From Bacteroidota bacterium (lineage in GTDB: Bacteria; Bacteroidota; Bacteroidia; B-17B0; Aurantibacillaceae), in assembly GCA_025360565.1 (NCBI GenBank), contig JANYBY010000005.1:1-20198 (forward strand): a DNA stretch of 20,198 nt. Reading direction: 5' to 3'. Shown here one piece after another: positions 7,923-15,623 of this stretch. The position numbers and the translations under genes were made by a program. Under the pieces are notes generated by a model that saw only the letters and a program-made list of their open reading frames with translations, had not been told where the DNA came from and made no database searches. Positions within the stretch are counted from its first letter, which is position 1; each line of letters opens with the position of its first letter.

Positions 7923-10900
7923 TTTTCTTTAAATTAATAACCAATACTATTTTTGTGCCCTTGCCAATGGTTGGTGCTATCTCGATCTCAGCAGCCAAGC
8001 GATTTGCTCGCTGGTGTATATTTTCAATGCCGAAACTGTTTTTATAATCCTTCATTTCAAATCCTATACCGTCATCCTCTAAAATGAGAAATATATTTTC
8101 GGAGCCTTGCTTTATGGTAAACTTAACCTTTGTTGCCTTAGCGTGTTTAGCGGCGTTTGAAAGGCTTTCCTTAAATATCATTGTTATATTTCTTCCGTTT
8201 GTCGGTAATTGTTTGAGGTGTTTAAATTCTTCTTTTAGTCCTTCCACCTCAAAGGTAACTTGTGTGCCATAAAATAATTCATCTGCATAATCTTTTATCC
8301 GAATAACTATTTCATACAAATTATCTTTGCCCGGATTGATTGACCAAATAAAATCCTTTGTACCATGATATAGTCTGTTTGAGTTTTGCGAAACAAGCTC
8401 AAGCAGTTTATGGGCTTCGTTGTTTTCTTTTAACACTTGGATCTTCGTCATTTCAATAAGCATCGAAATCCTTGTCAATCCGTTTCCAAATTCATCGTGC
8501 AGATCAAGCGCGGCCGCCTTGCGTACTTTTTCATTCTCGTCTTTTCGAATCTGTTCAATTTGCTGTATATAACTTATTTTTCGTTTCAGTCTTCGGCGAT
8601 AAATTACCCAACTCAAAAAAACTGTTATCAATACTAGGATCAAATAAAACCACCAGGTGCTCCAAAAAGGATCGTTAATTTTAAACGAGAAAACTAACGG
8701 TTTGCTTCTTGCCCCTTCGTTATTAACAGCAACGGCTTCAAAATTGTAATTACCGGGCGCCAAGTTTATAAATGATAACGAAAATAATTGCGAGGGGTTT
8801 ACCTTGATCCAAGCGGTATCTTTATTTTTAAACCTGTAAAACAAGTTCATGTTTTTTTCGCCTGAATAATCAGGGATAGAAAATTCCAGATAAATATCGT
8901 TTTGACCGTAAGATAATATCAATGTCTTATTAAGGCTTATTGAATCTTTATAACCCTCCACTTTAATTGATCGTAAAATTATATCTGCAACACTTTTGTT
9001 CACTATCTGATATTCGGGATTTACACTCACCAAGCCTCCCAGCCCTCCAAAAATAAGTTCACCACTTTTGGTTTTATAAAATCCGCCCTGGTTAAATTCG
9101 TTTATACAAATACCGTCAGAAGCCGTATAGCTTTTAAATTCGAAGTTAGCCGGATCAAAAACAGAAATACCAAAATTAGTACTCATCCAAAATCTGCCTT
9201 TTTTATCTTCCAGCAATCCATAAATAAAATTATTTGAAAGTCCCTTTGCGGCATAAATATTTTTTATTTGAGCCCCATAATTTTTTATCAGACTTAAGCC
9301 TTTGGTGGTGGCAACAATTATTTCTCCTTTATTCGTTTCCTCTATATCCATGATCCTATTGGAAAGAATGCTGTTTGAATCATTGTTGTTGTGTTTTAAA
9401 ATAACATTTTTATCATCTTGCCTTATGCAATATAATCCTGTGGAACTACCTACCCACCAATTATTTTTTGAATCTACCAAAAAAGACTCTGTATTTTCAA
9501 GAACCGTTTTTTGACCGTTTACATTAATGCTGTTGATCAATTTTACCGAATTACTTTGTTTATTGTACACCACTATTCCTCTTGTTGTACAAATTAAAAG
9601 TTCTGTTTTATTAAGCTCAACAATTTTTGAAGACTGGTTTGGTTTCCCCGGTACAAGCGCGCTCACCTTGGTTATTAATGTGTTTTTTGTCTTATCGATT
9701 AAATACAAATTATTTCCGTAAGCGATCCACACATTGTTTTCCTCATCGGCACACATGGCTAAAACCGGACGATTATTATTCGGCGAAAAGTCGCTCAGAT
9801 CAATAATTTGCTGTGCTTTTTTTGCTTCATTTATCTTTAAGATACCGGCATTATAACCTGCCCAAATTATTCCATCTTTATCTTTTACAATTCCAAAAAA
9901 ATTGGCATCGGCTGTATTTACAAATGAAGACGGGATTGAAAACGAATTTTTAGAATAGCTGAAGTTAAATGCTCCGGCGTCTCGTGTACCGATCCAAACA
10001 ACATCGCTTGAGCGCGGGTTTTGGTATAAGCTTGTTATCTCATTACTCTGAATTGCAAATCTTCCGGTATTGGTTTTACTGTAATGTTTTTCTATACATA
10101 AAGAATCGCAGGCCTTTTGACTTACTACCAATAGGCCTTTGCCGTTATTGCCGATCCATATTTTATCTTGTTTATCTATCAGGATGCAGGATACACCAGT
10201 AAAATCTTTCAGCGTGAGCCTGTTTTCTTTTAAGGTAGAAAGGTTGAGGCAAATTAAGGTGTTGGCATTTGTAAAATAAAGTTTACCGTTATTAAAAGCA
10301 ATAGAAGAATAAAAATTATCGGTTGGTTTTTTAAATAATTTATCTGAAACAAGATCGAAAATTTTACGAAACTGTTTTTCGCCTTTATTCTGTTTAAAAA
10401 TTCCTTTGTTTGTGGCAGCAAAAATACTTTCTTTGTCTCCACTGCAAATGGAGGTAATAATTGTTCTGGTTTCCTTTTTTGAAGAATCTTCAAATACACA
10501 ATTCTCCAGGTCAAACTCGTTGCTATCCATAAATTTTGCCTTAGATAGTCCTTCTCTGCTTAATAAAAAGAGAGTGTTATTTAAGATCCAGCTTTTAGAG
10601 AAAACCAACCGTGGTTCACTTTCTGATTTTCGTTTTAAGTTAGAAATTTTTAAACCGCTTAAATTTATTTTATCAAGCCCTTTATCATTTAAAACAAAAA
10701 GCATATTTGAATCGAGGCAGATCGAATAAATATCATCACCCGAAATAGATTGCTTATCAAAAGGTTTAAAATTAAAATGATCAATGTTCCTTCCGTCGTA
10801 ACGGTTCAATCCATCTTGGGTAGCAAACCACATAAAGCCTTGTTTATCTTGAATAATGGAAACGATGCTGCTTTGCGAGAGGCCCTGCTCAAGCCAGATC

Positions 10901-10986
10901 TGGTTAAAAAATCCATGATCCTGCGCTTTTATCTTTAAAAAAACAAAAGCAAAAAGAAATAAATATTTTAATCGGGTTTTCGTCAC
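7897..10986 (-). CDS. Membrane sensor histidine kinase with periplasmic two-component propeller (Reg_prop/Y_Y_Y) domain
   Basis: The protein has 1029 residues. A signal peptide (1-21, ending KIKAQ) precedes a long propeller region (about 25-660) with recurring motifs of the type F/IWIGT-x-GL (for example 52-62, 276-285, 330-336, 374-379, 509-518). A Y_Y_Y domain (about 705-771) follows, then a membrane helix (778-796), a coil, a HisKA_3 dimerisation domain with phospho-acceptor H830 (DLHDEFGN), and an ATPase domain with N-box N944 and G1 motif DDGIGF (971-976). It is not a hybrid kinase, because the receiver is on the separate overlapping gene. In Bacteroidetes such propellers often sense glycans or other periplasmic ligands, but no polysaccharide-use genes are nearby, so the ligand is unknown. 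The start is GTG at 10984-10986, with an in-frame TAA directly before it. Upstream on the minus strand, GAACTTTG resembles a -7 box. Confidence 0.93.
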   Translation of the reverse strand: MTKTRLKYLFLFAFVFLKIKAQDHGFFNQIWLEQGLSQSSIVSIIQDKQGFMWFATQDGLNRYDGRNIDHFNFKPFDKQSISGDDIYSICLDSNMLFVLNDKGLDKINLSGLKISNLKRKSESEPRLVFSKSWILNNTLFLLSREGLSKAKFMDSNEFDLENCVFEDSSKKETRTIITSICSGDKESIFAATNKGIFKQNKGEKQFRKIFDLVSDKLFKKPTDNFYSSIAFNNGKLYFTNANTLICLNLSTLKENRLTLKDFTGVSCILIDKQDKIWIGNNGKGLLVVSQKACDSLCIEKHYSKTNTGRFAIQSNEITSLYQNPRSSDVVWIGTRDAGAFNFSYSKNSFSIPSSFVNTADANFFGIVKDKDGIIWAGYNAGILKINEAKKAQQIIDLSDFSPNNNRPVLAMCADEENNVWIAYGNNLYLIDKTKNTLITKVSALVPGKPNQSSKIVELNKTELLICTTRGIVVYNKQSNSVKLINSINVNGQKTVLENTESFLVDSKNNWWVGSSTGLYCIRQDDKNVILKHNNNDSNSILSNRIMDIEETNKGEIIVATTKGLSLIKNYGAQIKNIYAAKGLSNNFIYGLLEDKKGRFWMSTNFGISVFDPANFEFKSYTASDGICINEFNQGGFYKTKSGELIFGGLGGLVSVNPEYQIVNKSVADIILRSIKVEGYKDSISLNKTLILSYGQNDIYLEFSIPDYSGEKNMNLFYRFKNKDTAWIKVNPSQLFSLSFINLAPGNYNFEAVAVNNEGARSKPLVFSFKINDPFWSTWWFYLILVLITVFLSWVIYRRRLKRKISYIQQIEQIRKDENEKVRKAAALDLHDEFGNGLTRISMLIEMTKIQVLKENNEAHKLLELVSQNSNRLYHGTKDFIWSINPGKDNLYEIVIRIKDYADELFYGTQVTFEVEGLKEEFKHLKQLPTNGRNITMIFKESLSNAAKHAKATKVKFTIKQGSENIFLILEDDGIGFEMKDYKNSFGIENIHQRANRLAAEIEIAPTIGKGTKIVLVINLKKNENDSNSA

Positions 10987-11019
10987 TTATACAAAGTTCT
11001 AATTTTCTGTTGGTTATGT

Positions 11020-12690
11020 CTAACGCAATTTGGGGTATTTTTCCCAAAACTCGCTTACCATATGCTTTTCAAGGTTAAATTGCGAAAGCAAATAGATGTA
11101 TTCAAATTCAGATTCGCTCTTTGTTACAATTAATTTTCTAAGAACAATTTTTTCCTTTTCTGAAACCAATCTCCAATCTAAACATAAAGCAAAAAGCGTT
11201 CCAAGTTTTTGTAAGCCAATTTTATTTGCCCCTTTCGAAATAATTTTTTCTTGTTTTAGTTTTTGAAGGCACCATTTATTTGCCTGAAGGCGATCGCCAT
11301 TGAACTGCTCTTTAATTTTTTGAGTGATAAATTTACTTATGTTTTCGGGGCTTAAAGGAACTGCTGTGCTTTTTGTAAAATGCACAAATAAATTTGACCT
11401 TGTAAACTGTCGCAAAATTTCGGGAGAGGTTCTGTATCCCTTTGTTGAAATTATTTTATGATGCTCGCTTAATGCTAACTCATTCAGCATTTTATCGCAT
11501 GGTTTAAAACCAAAGCGATAATAAAACCAAAACGCACCGGATTGAATTCCTTCCGGATTATTTTTTCCGAATTGATACGGCTCTACTTCAAAATAAGTTG
11601 CGCCAAAAGCCATTTTATAACAACGCAATAATTGCGCGAAAACAATTGCCGATTCGCCGCCCCTAAATGCTTCAAAAATATTTATGCCAATTAAAGAGCG
11701 CTCGCCAAACAACCATGCTCCGCCGTAAGACATGGGATAACCATTTTTAAACATCATAAAACCTATATACGATTCAAAGGGCAATCTCCTTTCAGCATCA
11801 ATGCTAAACAAGGCAATTGACAGGCCACGTTCCAACTCAAAGTATTTTATATTTAACTCCTCACAATAAGTGATGGGGTCAGTTTCGCGGTTCAACAAAC
11901 ACAAAGCAACTCGAGAGCAGTTTATTATTTCAGATTTTTCCTCTTTGGTGAGTTTTTTTTCAGGAGGCAGTTTTTTGCTGATTACTTCGTGCTCATCAAA
12001 TTTTTTTAATATGCCTTCCGTGTGAAAAAAATGTTTGGTAGTTCTTATTTTTCCATAACTTCTTGAAAAAGCATTTTCTTTCGGTTCAATTTCAACAAAC
12101 AACTTTAAAGATTCAAAAAGCTGATCTTTTAATAATTCACTTGCCTCAAGTTGATTTATAAAGCCAACCAATTCAATTAAAATTTTATGCTTATTTTTTG
12201 TTCCACAAACTTTCTCCAGCCATTTTATTGGTTTCAGCGATTCATCGTTTGCCAATTCAAATTCAGTTTCCGGCAGAATGGTTTTTACTATTTCTCTTGG
12301 GTTAACGCCCCTTTCGTCGAAAGAATGAAGTGTAATTTGGCTTCCAAAACTATTCAGCATCCAATTCAATAAGGTTAAACTATAGGCTCCCTGAATTCTT
12401 GTTCCGGCTATGCCGCTGCCGATCAATTTTTCTTTAAGTGTTTTACTCTTTTTTATTGAATCGGTTAAACGATTCATTTCTTGCTGTGCGGACAAATTCA
12501 CCTCTTCACTCTCCGCATAACTTAAAAGAAACAATAAACTATTATGATACCGTTGAATAAGTTTAGCGCTCGTAATTTTAAGCAGCGAACATTGTTTAAG
12601 AAGTTGTATTTTTTTATTCGTTCCGTCCGGGCTAAGATCCGTTAAGATTGACTGAAGCTGATCGAAAGAATCGTTGTTTAAACTCTTCAT
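11020..12690 (-). CDS. Conserved-looking protein of unknown function, possible acetyltransferase-like core
   Basis: This 556-residue protein belongs to no family I can name. There is no signal peptide or membrane helix, so it is probably cytoplasmic. The N-terminal half (1-300) looks helical and charged. The striking part is about 306-398: GYPMSYGGAW, FGERSLIGINIFEAFRGGES, then YFEVEPYQFG and SGAFWFYYRFGFKP. The order 'beta strand, RGGESA loop plus helix, later YY-x-FGF-x-P' recalls motifs A and B of GNAT acetyltransferases; this is an inference from pattern only. The ATG at 12688-12690 lies eight bases after the stop of the FAD protein gene, so both are probably one operon. A longer in-frame start at 12783 is unlikely because it overlaps that gene by 85 bases and adds only a basic, low-complexity N-terminus. 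The histidine kinase gene follows after 33 bases. Confidence 0.85.
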   Translation of the reverse strand: MKSLNNDSFDQLQSILTDLSPDGTNKKIQLLKQCSLLKITSAKLIQRYHNSLLFLLSYAESEEVNLSAQQEMNRLTDSIKKSKTLKEKLIGSGIAGTRIQGAYSLTLLNWMLNSFGSQITLHSFDERGVNPREIVKTILPETEFELANDESLKPIKWLEKVCGTKNKHKILIELVGFINQLEASELLKDQLFESLKLFVEIEPKENAFSRSYGKIRTTKHFFHTEGILKKFDEHEVISKKLPPEKKLTKEEKSEIINCSRVALCLLNRETDPITYCEELNIKYFELERGLSIALFSIDAERRLPFESYIGFMMFKNGYPMSYGGAWLFGERSLIGINIFEAFRGGESAIVFAQLLRCYKMAFGATYFEVEPYQFGKNNPEGIQSGAFWFYYRFGFKPCDKMLNELALSEHHKIISTKGYRTSPEILRQFTRSNLFVHFTKSTAVPLSPENISKFITQKIKEQFNGDRLQANKWCLQKLKQEKIISKGANKIGLQKLGTLFALCLDWRLVSEKEKIVLRKLIVTKSESEFEYIYLLSQFNLEKHMVSEFWEKYPKLR

Positions 12691-12698
12691 AGTAAAAT

Positions 12699-14273
12699 TT
12701 AATTTAATGTCATATCCGCGCATCTTTCTCCGTCCATTGCCGCGCTCATAATTCCTCCGGCATATCCTGCTCCTTCGCCGCAAGGAAATAAATTAAACAA
12801 TTGCGGGTGATGCAATTTTTCTTTATCCCTGGGAATGCGCACCGGTGTTGATGTACGCGACTCCACGCCAACAATTACTGCTTCGTTAGTTAAATAGCCA
12901 CGCATTTTTCCGCCAAAAGATTTAAAGCCTTCTTTTAATGCAGGTCCAATTAATTTTCCTAATACTTCTTGCATGTTCACGCCTTTTATTCCGGGCTGAT
13001 AACTACATGCCGGTAAAGAGTCGCTTATTTTTCCGTTCACAAAATCTGCCAATCGCTGCGCCGGAGCGGCTTGTGTTTTTCCGCCAAATTCCCACGCGTT
13101 TTTTTCCATTTCTTTTTGAAATTCTAATCCCGCAAGCGCGCCAAATTTTTTGTAAGGTTCAAAATCCTGCAACTCTAATCCCATAACAACGCCGCTATTT
13201 GCATAAGGGTTATTTCGTTTGCTCGGGCTCCATCCATTAGTTACAACCTCTTCTTGTTTGGTGGCACATGGCGCTATAATGCCGCCGGGGCACATACAAA
13301 AAGAATACACGCCTCGCGTGCCAATTTGCTGAACCAAACTATAACTTGCGGCGGGTAAATAATCTCTTTTAGAAATAACTTCATTTAAAGATCCGCAATG
13401 GTATTGAATTTGGTCTATTAAACTTTGAGGGTGTTCAACCCTTACGCCCAAAGCAAATGGCTTGGCTTCTATTAAAATATTTTTTGCCTGAAGCAATTCA
13501 TAAATGTCTCTTGATGAATGGCCGGTTGCTAAAATTAATTTTTGAACGAAAATGTTTTGCTCGCCGTTTTCATTTGTAATTTTAATTTCACTAATTCTTT
13601 GATTCGCGGTTTTAAGATCAATTAATTTAGAATTAAACAAAACTTCGCCTCCGTAATTTAAAATGGTTTCTCGAATTTGCTGAATGAGTTGTGGTAATTT
13701 GTTTGTACCAATATGTGGGTGCGCATCCACCAAAATTTCGCGGCTTGCACCGTGAAATACAAATATTTTTAAGATCTTTTCTACATCGCCTCTTTTGTTC
13801 GACCGCGTGTAAAGCTTGCCATCGCTGTATGTTCCCGCCCCGCCTTCGCCAAAACAATAATTACTTTCGGGGTTTACAATTCCGTTCTTATTAATTGTGG
13901 CAAGGTCTCTTCGTCTCGCCTTAACATCTTTTCCGCGTTCAATAATTATTGGTTTTATTCCCAATTCTAAACAACGCAAGGCGGCAAATAATCCCGCTGG
14001 CCCGGCACCAATAATGTGGCAGGTTTTTTTTGCAGTTGAAACATTTAAATAATTAAAAGAAATTTTTTCGATGGGAAGCTCTTCGTCAACTGCAACAAGC
14101 AAACTTAAATTTATTTTTATGTTTCTTCCGCGGGCATCAATGTTTCGTTTAAGAATTTTAATAGTTACAGTTCCTTCTTGCGTTATTTGAAGTTGTTGTT
14201 TTACTTCTTCTTTCAGGAGCTGTTCGTTAACGGCTGTTTGGGGGGAAACCTGTATTTGTAATTTTGTTTGCAT
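12699..14273 (-). CDS. FAD-dependent dehydrogenase-like protein (COG2509 type)
   Basis: This 524-residue cytoplasmic flavoprotein has an N-terminal extension (1-82). A Rossmann dinucleotide-binding motif follows, HIIGAGPAGLFAA (86-98, glycines 89/91/94), with an acidic residue E112 ending the second strand. Family hallmarks are FGEGGAGTYSDGKLYTR (141-157), a second flavin-fold strand near LILATGHSSRDI, CMCPGG in the middle, and the C-terminal FAD-binding segment PCGEGAGYAGGIMSAAMDG (497-515). These identify the widespread 'uncharacterised FAD-dependent dehydrogenase' group, whose substrate and acceptor are not established to my knowledge. It is the first gene of a probable pair with the 556-residue unknown protein. 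Upstream towards porT lies a long AT-rich inverted repeat rather than a clear promoter. Confidence 0.92.
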   Translation of the reverse strand: MQTKLQIQVSPQTAVNEQLLKEEVKQQLQITQEGTVTIKILKRNIDARGRNIKINLSLLVAVDEELPIEKISFNYLNVSTAKKTCHIIGAGPAGLFAALRCLELGIKPIIIERGKDVKARRRDLATINKNGIVNPESNYCFGEGGAGTYSDGKLYTRSNKRGDVEKILKIFVFHGASREILVDAHPHIGTNKLPQLIQQIRETILNYGGEVLFNSKLIDLKTANQRISEIKITNENGEQNIFVQKLILATGHSSRDIYELLQAKNILIEAKPFALGVRVEHPQSLIDQIQYHCGSLNEVISKRDYLPAASYSLVQQIGTRGVYSFCMCPGGIIAPCATKQEEVVTNGWSPSKRNNPYANSGVVMGLELQDFEPYKKFGALAGLEFQKEMEKNAWEFGGKTQAAPAQRLADFVNGKISDSLPACSYQPGIKGVNMQEVLGKLIGPALKEGFKSFGGKMRGYLTNEAVIVGVESRTSTPVRIPRDKEKLHHPQLFNLFPCGEGAGYAGGIMSAAMDGERCADMTLN

Positions 14274-14292
14274 TTTTTGGAAGAGTTCGAAT

Positions 14293-14395
14293 AATTTTAG
14301 AGTTGTTGAGTTTTAGAATTTTAGAATAGAGCCCATACTGTTTTAACCTTTATTTAAATAAATCTAAAATTCAACAATTTTGAAACTCTAAAATT
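14293..14395. repeat. Long AT-rich inverted repeat between porT and the FAD protein gene
   Basis: Arms at 14293-14325 and 14363-14395 (33 bases each, 37-base spacer) are inverted copies. The outer 12 bases are perfect (AATTTTAGAGTT with AACTCTAAAATT) and so are the inner 10 (GAATTTTAGA with TCTAAAATTC). The middle 11 bases do not pair in register. Instead both arms contain GTTGA(G/A)TTTTAGA, shifted by eight bases. Tandem TTTTAGAA units are also visible at 14311-14327. It fills most of the 124-base gap and ends two bases before the porT stop codon. It could act as a terminator for porT, or be the remnant of a dispersed repeat. Confidence 0.6.
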
Positions 14396-14397
14396 AA

Positions 14398-15165
14398 TCA
14401 ACCTTCAAAAGTAACCGTGAAAGCCACCATCCGTGATCTTACTTTTTCTAAGCTATTTGTAAAAATACTATTTTCGGGTTTCAATAAATTTTTGGTGCCT
14501 ATCAATAATTTTATTTCAAATCCCAATTTAAAATATTGTAAATAAAAATCAACTCCCGCCCCGGCGCTATAAAAAAAATCGTCGCGTTTTAATTTTACAT
14601 TATCGTCCAGTTGATTGGGTGTATTAGAAACGCCGCCCGCTTTTTTTCTGGCCGCAAGATCGAGCATGTACCCACCGCCCCCAATAATGTAGGCGCTAAA
14701 ATTATCAAGACGTTTAGATTGGATCTTGGCTTCGAGCGGAAAAATAAGGAACACCGACTCCACTTGTTTATTAAATACCTTAAAACTATCCTGCGCCGCG
14801 TTTGCAAGCGTGTATTGAATTTTACGCGAACCAAAACTAATGTTTGGGGTAAAACGAAGCCTTACATATTCCTGAATGCGAAAATCGGTAACCAATCCAA
14901 TTGCAAAGCCGGGGGCGGGTTGCGAAAAAACGGTGTTAATACGATATCTGGTTGTATCCTTGTTTGAAATTATTAATGTGTCGGGAAGTTTAGAGTTTGG
15001 TACCGGATTTATTCGAAAATCGGTTGAATTGCCGGCAATTGTAAAGCCAAAGTGCAACTGAGTTTTATAAAATTTCGGCAAATTTATTCCATATCCCTCG
15101 CTTTGTTGTGAAAATATCCAATGAGAAATCAGAAAAAAAACGAGTATACTAACGAACTTCTTCAG
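14398..15165 (-). CDS. porT: PorT-type outer-membrane protein (type IX secretion/gliding), non-ATG start
   Basis: The body of the protein is an outer-membrane beta-barrel with the features I know from PorT: LHFGFTIAGNSTDF near the start, GFAIGLVTDFRI, LRFTPNISFGSRK, then FPLEAKIQSKR, YIIGGGGYMLDLAARKK, GVDFYLQYFKLGFEIK and a final NSLEKVRSRMVAFTVTF. PorT is needed for type IX secretion in gliding Bacteroidota. The open frame continues upstream of the first usual start (TTG, 15081) to a TAA at 15187-15189. This extension encodes a textbook signal peptide, KKFVSILVFFLISHWIFSQ, which an outer-membrane protein needs, but contains no ATG, GTG or TTG. I place the start at CTG 15163-15165, giving 255 residues. 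Either CTG is used or an ATG was lost or misread. Confidence 0.85.
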   Translation of the reverse strand: MKKFVSILVFFLISHWIFSQQSEGYGINLPKFYKTQLHFGFTIAGNSTDFRINPVPNSKLPDTLIISNKDTTRYRINTVFSQPAPGFAIGLVTDFRIQEYVRLRFTPNISFGSRKIQYTLANAAQDSFKVFNKQVESVFLIFPLEAKIQSKRLDNFSAYIIGGGGYMLDLAARKKAGGVSNTPNQLDDNVKLKRDDFFYSAGAGVDFYLQYFKLGFEIKLLIGTKNLLKPENSIFTNSLEKVRSRMVAFTVTFEG

Positions 15166-15255
15166 ACTATATAATAACGCTGTTAATTAATTAAAATTGC
15201 ATAAAGTTATTGATTTTAACGGGTTTTATGGGGGTTAAAAACCAATAAAAAAGGC

Positions 15256-15264
15256 TAAATTTGC
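15256..15264 (+). promoter_or_regulatory. -7 promoter box (TAAATTTGC) of panD
   Basis: TAAATTTGC matches the TAnnTTTG consensus and ends six bases before the panD ATG, implying a leaderless or near-leaderless mRNA for the panD cluster. No clear TTTG -33 element is at the expected spacing. The remainder of the 105-base porT/panD divergent region is A/T-rich, and I see no matching box for porT. Confidence 0.5.
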
Positions 15265-15270
15265 ACCGTT

Positions 15271-15621
15271 ATGGAAATTCAGGTCATGAAATCTAAATTG
15301 CATTGTGTTACTGTAACACAGGCGGAATTGGATTATATAGGGAGCATTACTATTGACGAAAATTTAATGGATGCGGCTAATTTAATCGAAAACGAAATGG
15401 TGCATGTTTTAAATAAAAACAATGGCGAACGTTTAATTACTTATGTTTTAAAAGGCGAAAGAGGAAGCGGCATTATTTGTATGAACGGGCCCGCCGCTTT
15501 AAAAGTTAAGCCGGGTCATATTGTTATTGTTATTTCGTATGCAACCATGGATTTTGAAAAGGCGAAAACATTCAGGCCATGGGCTGTGTTTCCCGATACA
15601 AAAACCAATAAATTAAAATAG
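15271..15621 (+). CDS. panD: Aspartate 1-decarboxylase (pyruvoyl-dependent)
   Basis: This 116-residue proenzyme is predicted to decarboxylate L-aspartate to beta-alanine for pantothenate and coenzyme A synthesis. The N-terminus MEIQVMKSKLHCVTVTQAEL and the self-cleavage site G24-S25 in YIGSITID are diagnostic: cleavage creates the pyruvoyl group on serine 25. The conserved NG-x-AA segment (NGPAALKVKPGH) is also present. The length is normal. Starting at M1 puts the cleavage site at the same number as in the E. coli enzyme; M6 is the only other candidate. It leads a tight plus-strand cluster, with the next gene beginning two bases after its stop. No panB or panC is in the window. Confidence 0.97.
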   Translation: MEIQVMKSKLHCVTVTQAELDYIGSITIDENLMDAANLIENEMVHVLNKNNGERLITYVLKGERGSGIICMNGPAALKVKPGHIVIVISYATMDFEKAKTFRPWAVFPDTKTNKLK

Positions 15622-15623
15622 TC

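Noticed and set aside
10254..10514. 86-residue minus-strand frame inside the histidine kinase gene
   Set aside because: It is an alternate frame fully inside a well-supported gene, with no recognisable motif or start signal.
12691..12783. Upstream start extending the 556-residue unknown protein by 31 residues
   Set aside because: It would overlap the conserved FAD-binding end of the upstream gene by 85 bases. The extra residues are a basic, arginine-rich read of that gene in another frame.
13633..13894. Opposing short frames inside the FAD protein gene
   Set aside because: Both are shadows of the conserved FGEGGAGTYSDG region; cysteine/arginine-rich reads with no family resemblance.
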